Notes: generated by a model from the letters alone, not told the origin. A DNA stretch of 64,000 bases from Venturia oleaginea (GCA_013176395.1 JABMLP010000011.1:1612001-1676000); one strand, 5' to 3'; positions 44,849 to 56,190 are shown, numbered from the stretch's first letter. A program made the numbers and translations.

Positions 44849-45811
44849 CATCATTAGGTTTCAGAGATGCTTTGAAGTTTGGACTGGGATAATAGTATTG
44901 TTTGAGGAAATTGAGATTTGGAGGTGAGATTCTTTTCTCTCTTTGGATATTTGACGAAATTAGTGGACGGGTCCGTGTTGTTGTCGACATCTCCAATTTC
45001 TTGATGTATTGTTATCTCTGAAAATGGATTGGTTTGAGGTAGTTGTTAGAATAAGTTCGATTGATTGCATGGGTTGTAAGTATAGTTGTTTAAAAGGATT
45101 GAATATACTCGAAGATCCTGCTAAGAAGACTACTCGTCACAGGCTATGGCCTAGATTGTGGTTCTCGGCTATGCCCTCAACCTTCGGAAACTTCTGGAAG
45201 ATTCCACAGCCCCACCACCACTGATTATAAAACCATGTATTCTAGTCTTTCTCTCTTTTCTTCAAGTTTGTAATACTCGTCAATCAGGATAGTCAATTGA
45301 AAAACATATCGACTACGCCTCTCACACTACTAATGATAATTCTCGTAAATTCTTATCAACCCTATTTTGGCAAAGTAGACGAAGAGTGTTTCATGCTCAC
45401 GACTACCATAAACTCCCATAGCCACCTACTCTTTTTGATAACTTGATTTTATACTGAGACGGCGATCGTGGGTTCTAGTGAAGAATCTCAGCCTGATCAC
45501 GTGCGATATGAAGTCCAGGCCCTTTTCAAGTCCTTTCTCAACGCCTCATGTCGGGAGAAGAATGGATCAGATCAACACCTCTTTCAAGCCTCTAACCCTG
45601 GCTCAGCCTTGTACGACTTTCCCAAAGAAGTAACTTTCAGGCGGAACGATTCCGTGTCGAATCCGAGGTCGGACATAGGCCCAAGGTCAGAAAGTACGCC
45701 CTTCAATCATTCTCACGCCTCACCAATTAACTTGCTGGCGTGTCTCTTGCCATTCCATCGTACATATAGAACATAGTTGTGTTCACCAGTTCCTTTCATA
45801 GAACCAAAACT
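44849..45811. other. Intergenic; upstream region of the PLP decarboxylase
   Basis: A 102-codon ORF opening with GTG (45468-45776) has no motif and is not called. The last 40 bases before 45812 are a likely leader. Nothing else is supported. Confidence 0.4.
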
Positions 45812-47463
45812 ATGAACGCAGACCAATTCCGGGAAGCGGCTCACGCCGCAATCGAAGAAAGTACGTACACATATTCCACCATCTTGCTCCGCCTACATGG
45901 AAATAGATGCTAACAATCAGCACAGTCATAAGCTATAACCAAACTCTCCCCTCCCGACGCGTCGTCTCCGCCGTTTCGCCCGGATACCTCCGCCCTCTCC
46001 TCCCAGAATCCGCACCTCAAGATCCTCAATCATGGCCCACAATCCAACCTGATATCGAGAATCTCATCGTACCCGGTTTGACACACTGGCAACATCCAAA
46101 TTTCATGGCGTTCTTTCCTGCCAATTCCTCGTACCCTGGTATACTAGGAGAGATGTATAGTGCAGCTTTCACAGCACCAGCATTCAACTGGTTATGCTCG
46201 CCTGCTGTAACGGAATTGGAAACGGTGGTTCTTGATTGGGTAGCGAAAGCTTTGGCATTGCCGAGCTGTTTTTTGAGTGAAGGGGAGGGAGGCGGCGTGA
46301 TTCAGGGGAGTGCTAGTGAGGCTATCGTTACGGTCATGGTTGGGGCAAGGGAAAGAGCATTTACAAGGCTAACGGAGCATCTGGGGGAGGCGGGGAGTAA
46401 AGAGATGGAAGATGGGAAGGATGCGCTTAGAGGGAAGTTGGTTGCGCTTGGGAGCGAACAGGCACATTCTTCGACGCAGAAAGGCGCGTTGATTGCTGGG
46501 ACGAAATTTCGGACTGTGCCTGCGTTCAAGAAAGATCAGTTTGGAGTTAGGGGGGCGACTTTGAAGGCGACGTTGGAGGAATGTGTAAGAGATGGGTTGG
46601 TGCCGTATTATTTGACTGTCAGTTTGGGAACAACGGGGACCTGTGCGGTCGACTATTTCGAGGAAATTGCGGAAGTCCTCGACGAATATCCGAACGTTTG
46701 GGTTCACGTTGATGCAGCATACGCGGGTGCAGCATTGGTCTGTCCAAAGTATCAGCATCACGCGAAACACTTTGGATCTTTCGACTCATTCAATTTCAAT
46801 ATGCATAAATGGCTCCTAACAAACTTCGACGCGTCATGCCTCTTTCTCAAAACGCGCCGCGATCTTACCTCCGCCCTCTCAATCACGCCCTCCTATCTAA
46901 GGAATTCCTTCTCGGATTCAGGACTGGTAACAGATTACAGGGACTGGCAAATCCCCCTCGGCCGCCGTTTCCGCTCCCTAAAAATCTGGTTCGTCCTCCG
47001 CTCCTATGGTATTTCAGGCCTCCAAACACATATCCGCAACCACATCAAACTAGGCGAATACTTCCACTCCCTCATCCTCACCCGCCCCGACCTCTTCTCC
47101 GTCCTCGCGGGTCCCTCCTTCGCCCTCACAGTCATAACAGTCAACCCGCGTCGTCCCAAGCAAAGACGAATCAGCGCTGCAAATCGGCCGGATCCGGATC
47201 ATGAGAGGTATCTAAATGATTTTTCGCCGGATACGGAGGCGCAGACTCTCGTCGATGCGAACCGCATTACAAAGGACGTGTATGAGACGGTGAATGCTAG
47301 AGGAGAGATCTTTTTGACGAGTTCGGTGATTGCTGGGACGTATGCGATTAGGATTGTTAGTGCGACGCCAGGGGCTGAGGAGAAGTATTTGAAGAGGGCT
47401 TTTAAGATTTTGGTTGAGGTTAGTGAGGAAGTTTTGGATAGGGAGGAAGGGGAGAAGAAATGA
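45812..47463 (+). CDS. Group II PLP-dependent decarboxylase (aromatic amino acid type)
   Basis: Two exons, 45812-45860 and 45926-47463, are separated by a 65-nt intron (GTACGT...CACAG). They give 528 residues from MNADQFREAAHAAIEE. Family marks in order: LPESAPQDPQSW, LTHWQHPNFMAFFPANSSYP (substrate-side loop, near 70-90), APAFNWLCSPAVTELE, GGVIQGSASEAIVTVMVGAR (phosphate binding), TVSLGTTGTCAVDYFEEI, VHVDAAYAGAAL with Asp near 279 (pairs with the PLP ring nitrogen), and FNMHKWLLTNFDASC with the Schiff-base Lys near 311. This is the aromatic-L-amino-acid/tyrosine/tryptophan decarboxylase group (PF00282), forming amines such as tryptamine or tyramine. The substrate cannot be fixed. An insertion between the halves of the small domain is Arg/Pro-rich. 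It appears intact, next to a retroelement insertion about 1 kb upstream. Confidence 0.95.
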
Positions 47464-48612
47464 AGAAATGTAGGGATTAATGAATAACATGATTGGATGG
47501 TTGTATGAAGTATTACAACCTTTTTTGATCTGGTGGTGATCAAAGCTGCCAAACTTCGGGTCCGGCTGATCTTGATATTTGCTGATGGTATACATAACAG
47601 GATCCTTCGCCTTTCTGCAATATTCAGCGATACACAGACGGAGAAAAACCGTGCAAGATGGGGTCTTATGGACTGCACCTCGCATCTGTAAAAAAGGACT
47701 GCCTGTACCAAAGCGCGAGCACGAAGCAAAATTTAACGAAGCACTGCATAGACCTCGCCTGTTCAGTAGACTCTATCGCGCTTTTGTTGTCGAAAAAGCT
47801 TGAGCCGCCTCTCACAATCAACAATCGAATTGTTTCCAGATCGGAGGTCATTATTGTAATCATCATCAGTAGATCTTCTGAGGTAGAGAGAGAGTACTTG
47901 TTTTGGCAAGCTGATAGAGTGTGGTTGGCCTTTTGAAAGACGTGTGAAGTTCTTGTTCCTGTGGTGAGGATGATGGTCGTTATCAGTATTAGCTTGGATT
48001 GATGCGCGTAGAGTCAGATGAAGTCCAAGGTCTGTTCCTTGGCTGCATGGATCCAACGTCCAGGAATCACGATTTATGTTGCGGCTCTTTTTGCGGCCGC
48101 GGAAATCCACATTTTGTCGAGGGATGGTGGGTTATGCGAGAGACCCTTCGTTCAAAGTCGGACCTTTGACATGTCCATCCTAGATTCATTCGACGTAGAT
48201 GATGTGGTGATGAACCTCATCACCACTATATCGTGAAAGTTTATGAAGATAACAATCATCCTTTTCTAGAGAAGCGATGCTGCTACGACGGCCGAGGTGG
48301 CAGGAGATGGGAAAATTCAGGTAAAGACTTCAAGTCCCCATAGTGTTCCAAGAATAACGAGAGAGATATTTTAGCTACGATGTTGGAGCTCATGCTGTCG
48401 GGTCCTTTTCTTGGCGGCCGGGAACTTAATGTCCAGTACTGTGTACAGTCTCGATCTCTCGGCCAAAAGAGCGAAGACGGCATATAAGAAGCAGAAAGCT
48501 CAGCTACTTCTCTGTGCAAATTGGGTACTTCACAAGAGAACACTGTACTTTCAAACACACAAAAAATCGCGACGACGTCGGGAGCAATTATGAATTCTAG
48601 AATACTGCTAAA
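47464..48612. other. Convergent intergenic region
   Basis: It lies between the decarboxylase (plus) and the coiled-coil gene (minus). Only overlapping short ORFs without motifs are present. Confidence 0.4.
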
Positions 48613-49920
48613 CTACAACTCCGTCTCCTCGATCTCGGACTCACCCTCGGTCTTGTACTCCTCCTCACTGTTCTTAATAACCTCGACACCGGCTCGCTCA
48701 GCCAAAGTCTCAATAATCTCACGCTGAGCTTTTATTCTCGCGATAAAGATCTCGTTCGTCTTCTTCTGCCTCTTGTTGTCACGGTTAAGAACCCTTTCGA
48801 GTTTCACCAAGGCCTTCCCGTTCTCAATCTCAGCTTCTTCAGCCTCTCTGTCCAGCTGTTCGACCTGCGCGGCCAAACTAGCAATCATAATTCTCTGGTC
48901 ATCTCTCTTGCGTTTTAGCTTGGTGGTCCCATCTAGTAACTGCTTCAGTACCAAATGACTTTTCGCAAGCTCAGCCTCATTTTTCTCAATAGTCGCGCCT
49001 CGGGTGCGGAGAGTATCCTGAGCAGAGTCTCGCTGACCATTAGCAGAATCGACTGCTTCATCTGAAAGCTTGAGCGCCGCGGTCAGTCTCTGCACTTCGG
49101 CAGCCAAGTTCTCATTCTCGGTTTTGAGACTCGTGTTCTGTTTGTTTGCGCTGGACAGCTTGTTCTCCGACTCCTCGCACTTTTGTCGCAATTCTTCATT
49201 CTAGTGGTCTCCCACCTCAATGGTTGCACGAGCCTCATCGGCCTCTCTTTTCAATCGTATGTTGTTCTCAAGTGCGGTTTTAAGCGCTTTCTCGCCTTCC
49301 TCGATCATCTTCTTCTCAGCCTCACAGGCAGTCTCCAATCGGGTGATGCTCTGAGTTGCGGATTGAAGAGCTTTCTCGCCTTCCTCGACCCTCTTCTTGT
49401 CGGCCTCACAGGCAATCACCAATTGAATATTGCTCTCAGTTGCAGATTGAAGAGCTTTCTGAACCTCTTCGAACCTCATCTTTTCAGCTTCACAGGCAGT
49501 CCCTAACCGCGCGATCTCATCACTGAACTGGCTAACCTCTGCCTCGTCTCTGCGGCTTTCGCTGGCCACCTTGAGCTCAGCTTCTGTTCTCGCGATCTTA
49601 TCTTGCAGTGTTCCCATCTCAACTGTCTGCCATTCACGTTGGACCAGCCTGCTCGCTCGTGCGCAATTCTCTGTGACGCTCTCGATGGACTTCACGATGG
49701 GTTCCAGAAAGTTTTTCGTTCTCGTTTCATGCATCGCTGTGAAAGATTGATCAAGCCGATCATTCCATTGTCTCGCCCGTGCCTTGTACGTGCTCGCGGT
49801 TTGCTCGGCTGCGGCAATTTTTCTCATTAGCTCGTCAGTTTCTGTCAATTCTCTGTTCCTCGTCAGCATTCTCATTTTAGTTCCCAACCTCAGCATCTGC
49901 AGCCTGGTGAAATCTGTCAT
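48613..49920 (-). pseudogene. Long coiled-coil protein gene interrupted by one TAG
   Basis: Two ORFs lie in the same frame with no gap, 49920-49201 and 49197-48613, separated only by a TAG at 49200-49198 (GDH-stop-NEELRQK). Together they read as one 435-residue, almost wholly helical coiled coil rich in Glu, Lys, Ala and Leu. Residues 145-230 hold three 28-residue repeats (ACEAEKK, then EEGEKALQSAT), that is four heptads each, matched at DNA level by 84-bp tandem units (about 49250-49500). The C-terminus is acidic (EEYKTEGESEIEETEL). CAG to TAG is a single C-to-T change, so the stop is probably recent. No catalytic domain; structural or cytoskeletal role possible. A read-through or a sequencing error are alternatives. 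Confidence 0.75.
49250..49500 (-). repeat. 84-bp tandem repeats within the coiled-coil gene, 3 copies
   Basis: The unit carrying CTCACAGGCA recurs at 49321, 49405 and 49489, exactly 84 bp apart. It encodes 28 residues, four coiled-coil heptads, so copy number can change without breaking the register of the coil. Confidence 0.85.
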
Positions 49921-50570
49921 AGTTGCTTTGTATCCTCTCTATAGCTGGAATCGAAGCATGTCTCTTCAGAGAAGCGAGAGAAACGTTCTCATTGTCTTCG
50001 AGGTCTACGCGTCCACCTACTTCATGTTCGGCCAAGAGCTAATTTAGGAAATGTCTGGAATGCAAGAGCTGGGTACAAATCGGATTGACGGAGGCGCCGG
50101 TACTTCAGATTTTGACATTGAGCTATGTATTGATCGTTATAATTGCGAGGAATCGAACGGACAGCACTGTTTTCAGTTATGGTATACTAGGCGGATGGTC
50201 TCATTATCTCAAGAGCAGGGATGCGAATAGCGTGCGGCGCGGACTTGAGAGTTTGAGAAGCAGCTGCGAGCACTGGTGAATAAATATTTTGGAGTTATTA
50301 TCGAGACATGTCCGTCGCCAGCATTGGGCTCATGGTACTCTTGAGATCACACTTTGGAAGTCGTATATTACCCGCAGAGTCTTATATCAAGCGAAGAGAA
50401 GAAGAAAATCCGCGAAAATGTGAAAAGAGATTTCTGGGATACCTGATCCATTGTCGAGAAAGAGGATCAGCTGAGAGAGAAACCCCCTCTGTGATAACAT
50501 CCGAGAAACTGATGTCCAGAGACAGGAGCTATTCTTCTCCAGCTCAAAGGGAAGAAATCCGAGTTGGAGG

Positions 50571-50755
50571 TGTTGCAGTAAGGGTTGCAAGGTGATGTAA
50601 ACATGTATGATGTCTATCATTGTGTATTGTATTGTTCTATGTTCAGCCGTAGAGCTGATGTTTACATATGATGTGTGTACTCTAGCAGGAGCTATTGTGA
50701 TAAAGGAAGTAAGAACGGTATAGCTCAAGTGTGCCTTCTGTACCAGGATGTGACA
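50571..50755 (-). repeat. Copia 3' LTR (element on minus strand)
   Basis: 185 bp, in element orientation starting TGTCACATCCTGG and ending CTTACTGCAACA. It matches the partner LTR except for one G/A difference (TGTATTGTATTG here, TGTATTATATTG there). Confidence 0.97.
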
Positions 50756-50772
50756 CACCCCCCCAGATATCT
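50756..50772 (-). promoter_or_regulatory. Polypurine tract for plus-strand priming
   Basis: On the minus strand CTGGGGGGGTG lies directly against the 3' LTR start (TGTCAC), the expected place of the plus-strand primer. Confidence 0.75.
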
Positions 50773-50836
50773 TGTGCAGCGGGGTATCTGAATGCTTGCT
50801 GTATAACATACAATGCCTCCCATGGGATAACTTCTA

Positions 50837-53800
50837 TCAGCTTCTATCTCTAGAGGGTATAACAGTCCTCAACCCAATCTGCCGAACAAACTCCAGATGC
50901 TTTGGTGCTGAAAGAGCCTTTGTAAGCCCGTCGGCCGGCATTTGATCTGTACTTGTCCAAAGGACCTCAATCTGGCCTTTTTGAGCCTCTTGCCGGAGCC
51001 AAAAACGGTGAACGTCGACGTGTCGGAGCTTTGTCGTTAAGTTTGGCGTAGGTTTGTTAATGATGCCGACTGTCTGAATATTGTCGCATTTAATCTTGAT
51101 GCCATGCTCTGGGTCAAAGTTGATCTGGTTGAAAAATCTTTGGAGGGCAATTAACTCTTTTGATGCTGTAGAGAGTGAGAGAAGCTCCGCTTCGGTTGTC
51201 GATGTTGTGACCGAAGTTTGCTTAGATGATTTCCAAGCGATTGGACCTTGGAAAGCTGAGATGATGAATCCCTGAGTTGATTTCCGAGTTTGTTGGTCAT
51301 CTGCGAATGAAGCATCACTCGAGGCGTCAATTACTGTCTCTCCTGGCGGAATAAGACGACCATCGAAGAAAGGTCCAAGCCACTTTGTACCATTCAGGTA
51401 GCAAATGACCCGATCTGCCTCTCTTAGGTGCTCTGGAGATGGATTCATGCTGAATTGACTTAATACGCTAACTGCCTGCGCGATATCTGGCCGTGTCATG
51501 ACAGCAGGGTGAATCAAAGAACCTATCCGCTCTTGAAATGCCATGGTCTGTTCCGGTGTGGCTATCTGATCGTACGGTTCAAGCGTGCGTCCCGAGAGTG
51601 GCGTTGTAGGTATCCTTGCGTGTTCTAGGTGGAATTTTGTAACTAGCTTCTCAATGTAGCTATCCTGACAGAGATGGAGAGTCTTTGCAGCTCGATCTCT
51701 CGTAATTCGGATATTGAGAAAACTGGATGTCGTTTTGAGGTCTCGTACGTTGTACTTCGAACCGATGCGGACCTTTAAGGCTTCAACCTCATGCCTAAGG
51801 TGCCTTGGTGCAACAATCAGGAAGTCGTCGACGTAGACGAAGATGAGAATCAGGATTTGGCGATTTACAAATAGACATTGATCTTCTTCACACGGTTGGA
51901 AATCAAGTGTGGTTAGGAAGGTCGATAGCTCTCCGAACCAGAGCTTTGGAGACCTTTTCAGGCCGTAGAGAGCCTTAATAAGGCGGTATACTTGTCCTTT
52001 TACCTCAAATCCTGGGGGACATTCAACGAAGACCACTTCGTCGAGCCATACGTTGATGAAAGCGTTGATTGCGTCCAGCTGGTCGCAATCGAGGTCGAAG
52101 TAGGCTATGAGGGCGCAAACAAGGCGAAATGTCCGATATTCCCCGGTTGCTGCATAGAAGTCTGCTCCTGTGATCCGCTGTAGGTCTCCACGCACGCAGA
52201 TTCTGGCCTTGAATTTTATGAGGTATCCATCAGCATCAAATTTATACGAGAACACCCACTTCAGAGGGAGGACTTGGGCGCTGAGTGGTCTTCCCACTAG
52301 CTCAAGTGTCCCTTGAAGTTGTAGTGCCTCTATCTCAACCTTAGCAGCAGCAAGAAACTCTACGTGGTATGGATGTGACATCAATTCCTTCCAATTGCGT
52401 GGTTCCAGTGGCAGATCATCCCGATGTGCCCTCCGGGACATCATTGCAGCTGAGAATGCGTGGAAAATAGGGATATATGTCTCTGTTTGGGCCAATCTGG
52501 CGCAGTGTGCGGCCTCCCGGGTTTTGGTGTCTATTCCAAGGTAACTGCGTGCCTTTTCTGTAGGCTTTCGAGTCCTTCCGGAGCGCGATGGCTGTGTGAA
52601 GGAATCCTTGAGATGTTTCTCTTTGCCGTCTTTCTCCTTACGCTTTCTTGTTGTGCGTGTTTGAGACGTGGATGACGTGGTCTGCGTTGCTGATGTATCC
52701 GCCGGCGTATTGGGTTGTGTTACACTTTGGATCGAATGCTCGTCTGATTCCGACTCGTAGTGCTCTTGTGGCATAGGTGTGGTGCTAGGTATTGGACAAG
52801 GAGCAGTTTCTACTTCCTTGTTCGTTGGTGCCTGTAGACTGCATCTGGATTCCTGTGTCTGGGACGGGATTGGCTCATCGTCAAAGAGTGTGTCCAAAAT
52901 GACTTGATTTGCCGTATCAGACTCCTCGAGTTGAGTCAATCGAATTGTACGAGTTGCCTTTGAGACGTTGTCTGGTTGCTCTAGATCTTCAGAGGAGTAT
53001 TTAGAAGCTTCGTCAATGATGGCGTCCCTAGTAGTAACAACCTCGTCTAGGAATGGAATCCAAATGACATAGATGTTGCTTGCCGATGGACCGATGTAGA
53101 ATCCGATCTCAGCTCGTGGTTCGAACTTCTTGCTGCGCTCTTTGATATCCTTTTTGACGTAAGCGCGAGATCCTGGTATTCGTAAGGCTGCAAGGTTCGG
53201 TTTTCGACCGTAGAGGACTTCGTACGGTGATTTCCAGCCAGAACGGGCCATTGGGGTTCGGTTGAGAATGTACACAGCTGATTTGACAAAATGTGGCCAA
53301 AGATGGTTAGGAAGACCTGCTTCCAGCATCAATTTCCGTGCTCTTTCGACAATCACTCCCCCAGAGCGTTCGGCAGATCCATTTGGCTGCTTAGTACGCA
53401 CTGGAGCCTTTTCAATCGAAATCCCCCTATTCCTTGCAAAAGCATCGAACTCCGTCTGAAGCCCTGCTTCCGGATCTAGTCGGTAGACTCTTGTTGTATG
53501 TCCGAGGGTCTGCGTGATGTTGTATGCTTCCTCAAGGCAGAGAATAAGGTCTTCTTGCCGCTTTCGTGCAAGTGTCCAAGCCATGTGAAGTCCTGAGAAC
53601 TGACAGTAGATATGGAACGTATACTGATCGTTATATAAGGCCTTCTCATTGTAAATAAGATCCATGTGAAGTACCTCGAATGGGTAAGAGCCTTGATGCA
53701 TGGGATATCTGGAGATTTGTTGATGTGACCGGGCCAAAAGGCACTCCTTACAACGAGGGTTCTCGTTAAGGCGGTCGTGTGCAGGAGAATGAGTGAATTT

Positions 53801-55471
53801 GACTCCGTCAACGGCAGTTGGAAGCTGTTTCAGGGCTGAAAAGCCAATATGGCCCATTCTGCGATGCCATCGGTCGGATGTCGCCAGAGAGGTGTGTTGT
53901 TGGTGAGAATTCACCGCAGCAACGCTGATCTGGCGAAACTGTTGGGTCGTGAGGCTGCTTGATAGACATATGTCTAAAGGACTTGGTTCGAGGACGTAAA
54001 ATCCTTGATGTTTGAAAATGTAAGCAAAGATTGTCGAACGGTCGTTGAGGGAACGCATGGTCCTCGTTGCGCCGTCGAAATACACCCCCTTAACTTCAAA
54101 CTTATCGTTCGAAGCCAAGTTGACATGGAAACCTGGGATATAGGCAACATCTTGCAGAGTGATAGTGCTTGTTCCTTCAGGGCTGTGGATAACGATTTCA
54201 ACGGTGCCGTAACCCTTGATTTGGCCTTCAGTGTCCCCAAACAGGCATGTCTCGCTGCTGGTCGTGTGCTGGAAGGTCTTGAACCGGGATATGTCATGGC
54301 AGAGGTGTGTATCTGAGCCGCTGTCAAGGATGAAGCTGTCGTGAAGGTGGTTTGATGACTGTTCAGCCATGCTAGCTACCTTGCGAGCTAAAGTATGTGA
54401 GATCTGGCGCTGCACAGAGAAGTACTGAGGCTTTCCAGTGGCAGTCTGCCCCAGATTGGCGCTGTTTGTTGCTGCTTGTGGCGTTTCGGACGCAACCGTC
54501 GTCGTGGTCGTCGAAATCCAATCAGGTGGTGTCAAATGTATCCGAGCAAGGGCTTTTTGGATGAATTTAATTTTGTTTGGGTTCTTGATAAGATCATTGG
54601 TAATCCGTTGCTTTGTCGTAGCGTCTTCAGTCCATCCTGGTCCTCTCTTTGTAGTGTTGAAATAGGGGCAGTCCACGTACCGCTCGCTTTGACCGCACAC
54701 ACAAGTATACGACCTGTTTTGATCCGATCTGCGTTCCGACTGACTGGGATTGTTGTATGTAGCTTTTCCTGTTCCAAGAACTGCTTGTGCTGACCGTACA
54801 TTGTCGTTTATAATTGATCGGGTCATGTTTGCTGTCAACTCATACATCTCCACCAGTTTCTTGAGGGATGATGTGGACTTGGTCGTGGCTCCTAGATGCT
54901 CTGATAGAGTCTGAGTGACCATAGCTTGAGTGAACTCCGGATTCGATGCCTTTGATGCCTTAATGAAGTCCTTGCAAAGTCGTTTCTCCGTTAACACTGT
55001 GCCGTCGATCCGTTTGGCCATATCCAGCAGCTTGAGCCATCGATGAAGCCAGATTGTGACATTCTGGGCCTTGGTGCCTCTGATAAGCCGTGCGTGCTCG
55101 TCCATGGCGTCTGTTTCCCGTTGATCGTCGTTGATGGCGACTGCATCTCTGATAGCTGTCAAACGCTCGCGTGGTGACGGATCTAAGTCCAGGATATGCA
55201 TCTGATATCCAGAGGAGATCGTCGTGGCGATTTGCGTCGAAACTTTGAGCAATTGTTCCTTCAAGCGTTCATTTTGAGCCACTTTAAGCTTAAACACAAC
55301 GTCCCAGCCTGCTGGCTGATTGACCGGAAGCAGTATCTCATCAGGTACTTCATCTTCCCTGTCTGGATCGCAGTACTTCCAAAGGCCGAAGCTTTGTGCA
55401 AATGTCTTGATAGAACGGAACCAATCGTCGTAGTCTGAAGGCTTCTCGAGAGTGTACATAACGCTTGCCAT
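50837..55471 (-). CDS. Copia Gag-Pol polyprotein
   Basis: The intact ORF encodes 1544 residues from the ATG at 55471; the frame extends 7 codons up to a TTG. Domains in order: Gag-like capsid region (WFRSIKTFAQSFGLWKYCDP, then IWLHRWLKLLDMAKRI), a Cys-rich motif (CVCGQSERYVDC, near 257), aspartic protease (ILDSGSDTHLC, near 383), the HHCC pre-integrase (WHRRMGHIGFSALKQLP), integrase core with Asp in VLHMDLIYN, Asp in YRLDPEAG and Glu in QPNGSAERSGG, reverse transcriptase (PLKWVFSYKFDADG, and FVYVDDFLIVA near 1205), and RNase H (DASSDASFADD, TEAELLSLS). The order protease-integrase-RT-RNase H defines Copia. All key residues are present, so the protein is probably functional. It needs no frameshift between Gag and Pol. 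Confidence 0.97.
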   Translation of the reverse strand: MASVMYTLEKPSDYDDWFRSIKTFAQSFGLWKYCDPDREDEVPDEILLPVNQPAGWDVVFKLKVAQNERLKEQLLKVSTQIATTISSGYQMHILDLDPSPRERLTAIRDAVAINDDQRETDAMDEHARLIRGTKAQNVTIWLHRWLKLLDMAKRIDGTVLTEKRLCKDFIKASKASNPEFTQAMVTQTLSEHLGATTKSTSSLKKLVEMYELTANMTRSIINDNVRSAQAVLGTGKATYNNPSQSERRSDQNRSYTCVCGQSERYVDCPYFNTTKRGPGWTEDATTKQRITNDLIKNPNKIKFIQKALARIHLTPPDWISTTTTTVASETPQAATNSANLGQTATGKPQYFSVQRQISHTLARKVASMAEQSSNHLHDSFILDSGSDTHLCHDISRFKTFQHTTSSETCLFGDTEGQIKGYGTVEIVIHSPEGTSTITLQDVAYIPGFHVNLASNDKFEVKGVYFDGATRTMRSLNDRSTIFAYIFKHQGFYVLEPSPLDICLSSSLTTQQFRQISVAAVNSHQQHTSLATSDRWHRRMGHIGFSALKQLPTAVDGVKFTHSPAHDRLNENPRCKECLLARSHQQISRYPMHQGSYPFEVLHMDLIYNEKALYNDQYTFHIYCQFSGLHMAWTLARKRQEDLILCLEEAYNITQTLGHTTRVYRLDPEAGLQTEFDAFARNRGISIEKAPVRTKQPNGSAERSGGVIVERARKLMLEAGLPNHLWPHFVKSAVYILNRTPMARSGWKSPYEVLYGRKPNLAALRIPGSRAYVKKDIKERSKKFEPRAEIGFYIGPSASNIYVIWIPFLDEVVTTRDAIIDEASKYSSEDLEQPDNVSKATRTIRLTQLEESDTANQVILDTLFDDEPIPSQTQESRCSLQAPTNKEVETAPCPIPSTTPMPQEHYESESDEHSIQSVTQPNTPADTSATQTTSSTSQTRTTRKRKEKDGKEKHLKDSFTQPSRSGRTRKPTEKARSYLGIDTKTREAAHCARLAQTETYIPIFHAFSAAMMSRRAHRDDLPLEPRNWKELMSHPYHVEFLAAAKVEIEALQLQGTLELVGRPLSAQVLPLKWVFSYKFDADGYLIKFKARICVRGDLQRITGADFYAATGEYRTFRLVCALIAYFDLDCDQLDAINAFINVWLDEVVFVECPPGFEVKGQVYRLIKALYGLKRSPKLWFGELSTFLTTLDFQPCEEDQCLFVNRQILILIFVYVDDFLIVAPRHLRHEVEALKVRIGSKYNVRDLKTTSSFLNIRITRDRAAKTLHLCQDSYIEKLVTKFHLEHARIPTTPLSGRTLEPYDQIATPEQTMAFQERIGSLIHPAVMTRPDIAQAVSVLSQFSMNPSPEHLREADRVICYLNGTKWLGPFFDGRLIPPGETVIDASSDASFADDQQTRKSTQGFIISAFQGPIAWKSSKQTSVTTSTTEAELLSLSTASKELIALQRFFNQINFDPEHGIKIKCDNIQTVGIINKPTPNLTTKLRHVDVHRFWLRQEAQKGQIEVLWTSTDQMPADGLTKALSAPKHLEFVRQIGLRTVIPSRDRS

Positions 55472-55552
55472 AGCGGAAATGATCGCTGCCAATGCGTATA
55501 AAGCGAAGTAAAGGTCGGAGGTAAAGAAGTTAGAATTACTTAAGTAGTGTGA

Positions 55553-55565
55553 CCGGGCTCATAAC
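55553..55565 (-). promoter_or_regulatory. Primer binding site complementary to initiator tRNA-Met anticodon arm
   Basis: Immediately inside the 5' LTR the element reads GTTATGAGCCCGG. Its complement contains GGGCTCATAAC, which equals the anticodon stem-loop of eukaryotic initiator tRNA-Met (CAT anticodon). This is the half-tRNA priming known from Drosophila copia, rather than priming by the tRNA 3' end. Confidence 0.8.
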
Positions 55566-55750
55566 TGTTGCAGTAAGGGTTGCAAGGTGATGTAAACATG
55601 TATGATGTCTATCATTGTGTATTATATTGTTCTATGTTCAGCCGTAGAGCTGATGTTTACATATGATGTGTGTACTCTAGCAGGAGCTATTGTGATAAAG
55701 GAAGTAAGAACGGTATAGCTCAAGTGTGCCTTCTGTACCAGGATGTGACA
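55566..55750 (-). repeat. Copia 5' LTR (element on minus strand)
   Basis: 185 bp, one base different from the partner LTR. It would carry the promoter for transcription toward lower coordinates. The outer border adjoins the duplicated GGAGG at 55751-55755. Confidence 0.97.
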
Positions 55751-56073
55751 GGAGGGACGTCCTCTTTCGATACTGGGCCTGTCGTTGACGACTCTGAGAC
55801 TTCTTTTGAGTTTACAACAAGCCCGATCACCGAGGTGAGCTCATAAGTACCTATAGTGCATCAGCCAGAGGATCAGTCATACTAGAATGCTTCGAGAAAT
55901 AGAAACCTTGTTCAGACTCCCGCCAGATCAAGCACGGTTCGGATGAAGAACGCAAAAACTGGCTCACCTTCGTCGAAGAGGCCGAAATCTCACTACTCGG
56001 AAATTCTGCGAGAAGTAGCGGATAATGGGCACGAGAACAGTGAAAGCCATAAGACTATTGAGAACAATAAGGA

Positions 56074-56190
56074 CCATAAGCACCCTGTAAACGAGAACAT
56101 TAAGCACCCAGCGAACGAGAACTATAAGTATCCATCGAACGAGAACTATGAGCACGTAACTCACGAGAACGATGAGCGCCACGAGAACGA
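56074..56190 (+). repeat. 24-bp coding tandem repeat, about four copies
   Basis: Units ending AACGAGAAC repeat every 24 bp and encode eight-residue blocks (HKHPVNEN, IKHPANEN, YKYPSNEN, YEHVTHEN). They lie in exon 2 of the interrupted host gene. Copy number could vary without frameshift. Confidence 0.85.

Larger units (their letters stand above)
50571..55750 (-). mobile_element. Full-length Ty1/Copia LTR retrotransposon, young
   Basis: The 5,180-bp element has 185-bp LTRs (50571-50755 and 55566-55750) differing at one base, and 5-bp target duplications GGAGG at both borders. One uninterrupted Gag-Pol ORF lies between, and a primer binding site and a G7 polypurine tract are present. Near-identical LTRs plus an intact ORF indicate a recent, possibly still mobile insertion. 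It lies inside a host exon. Confidence 0.97.
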
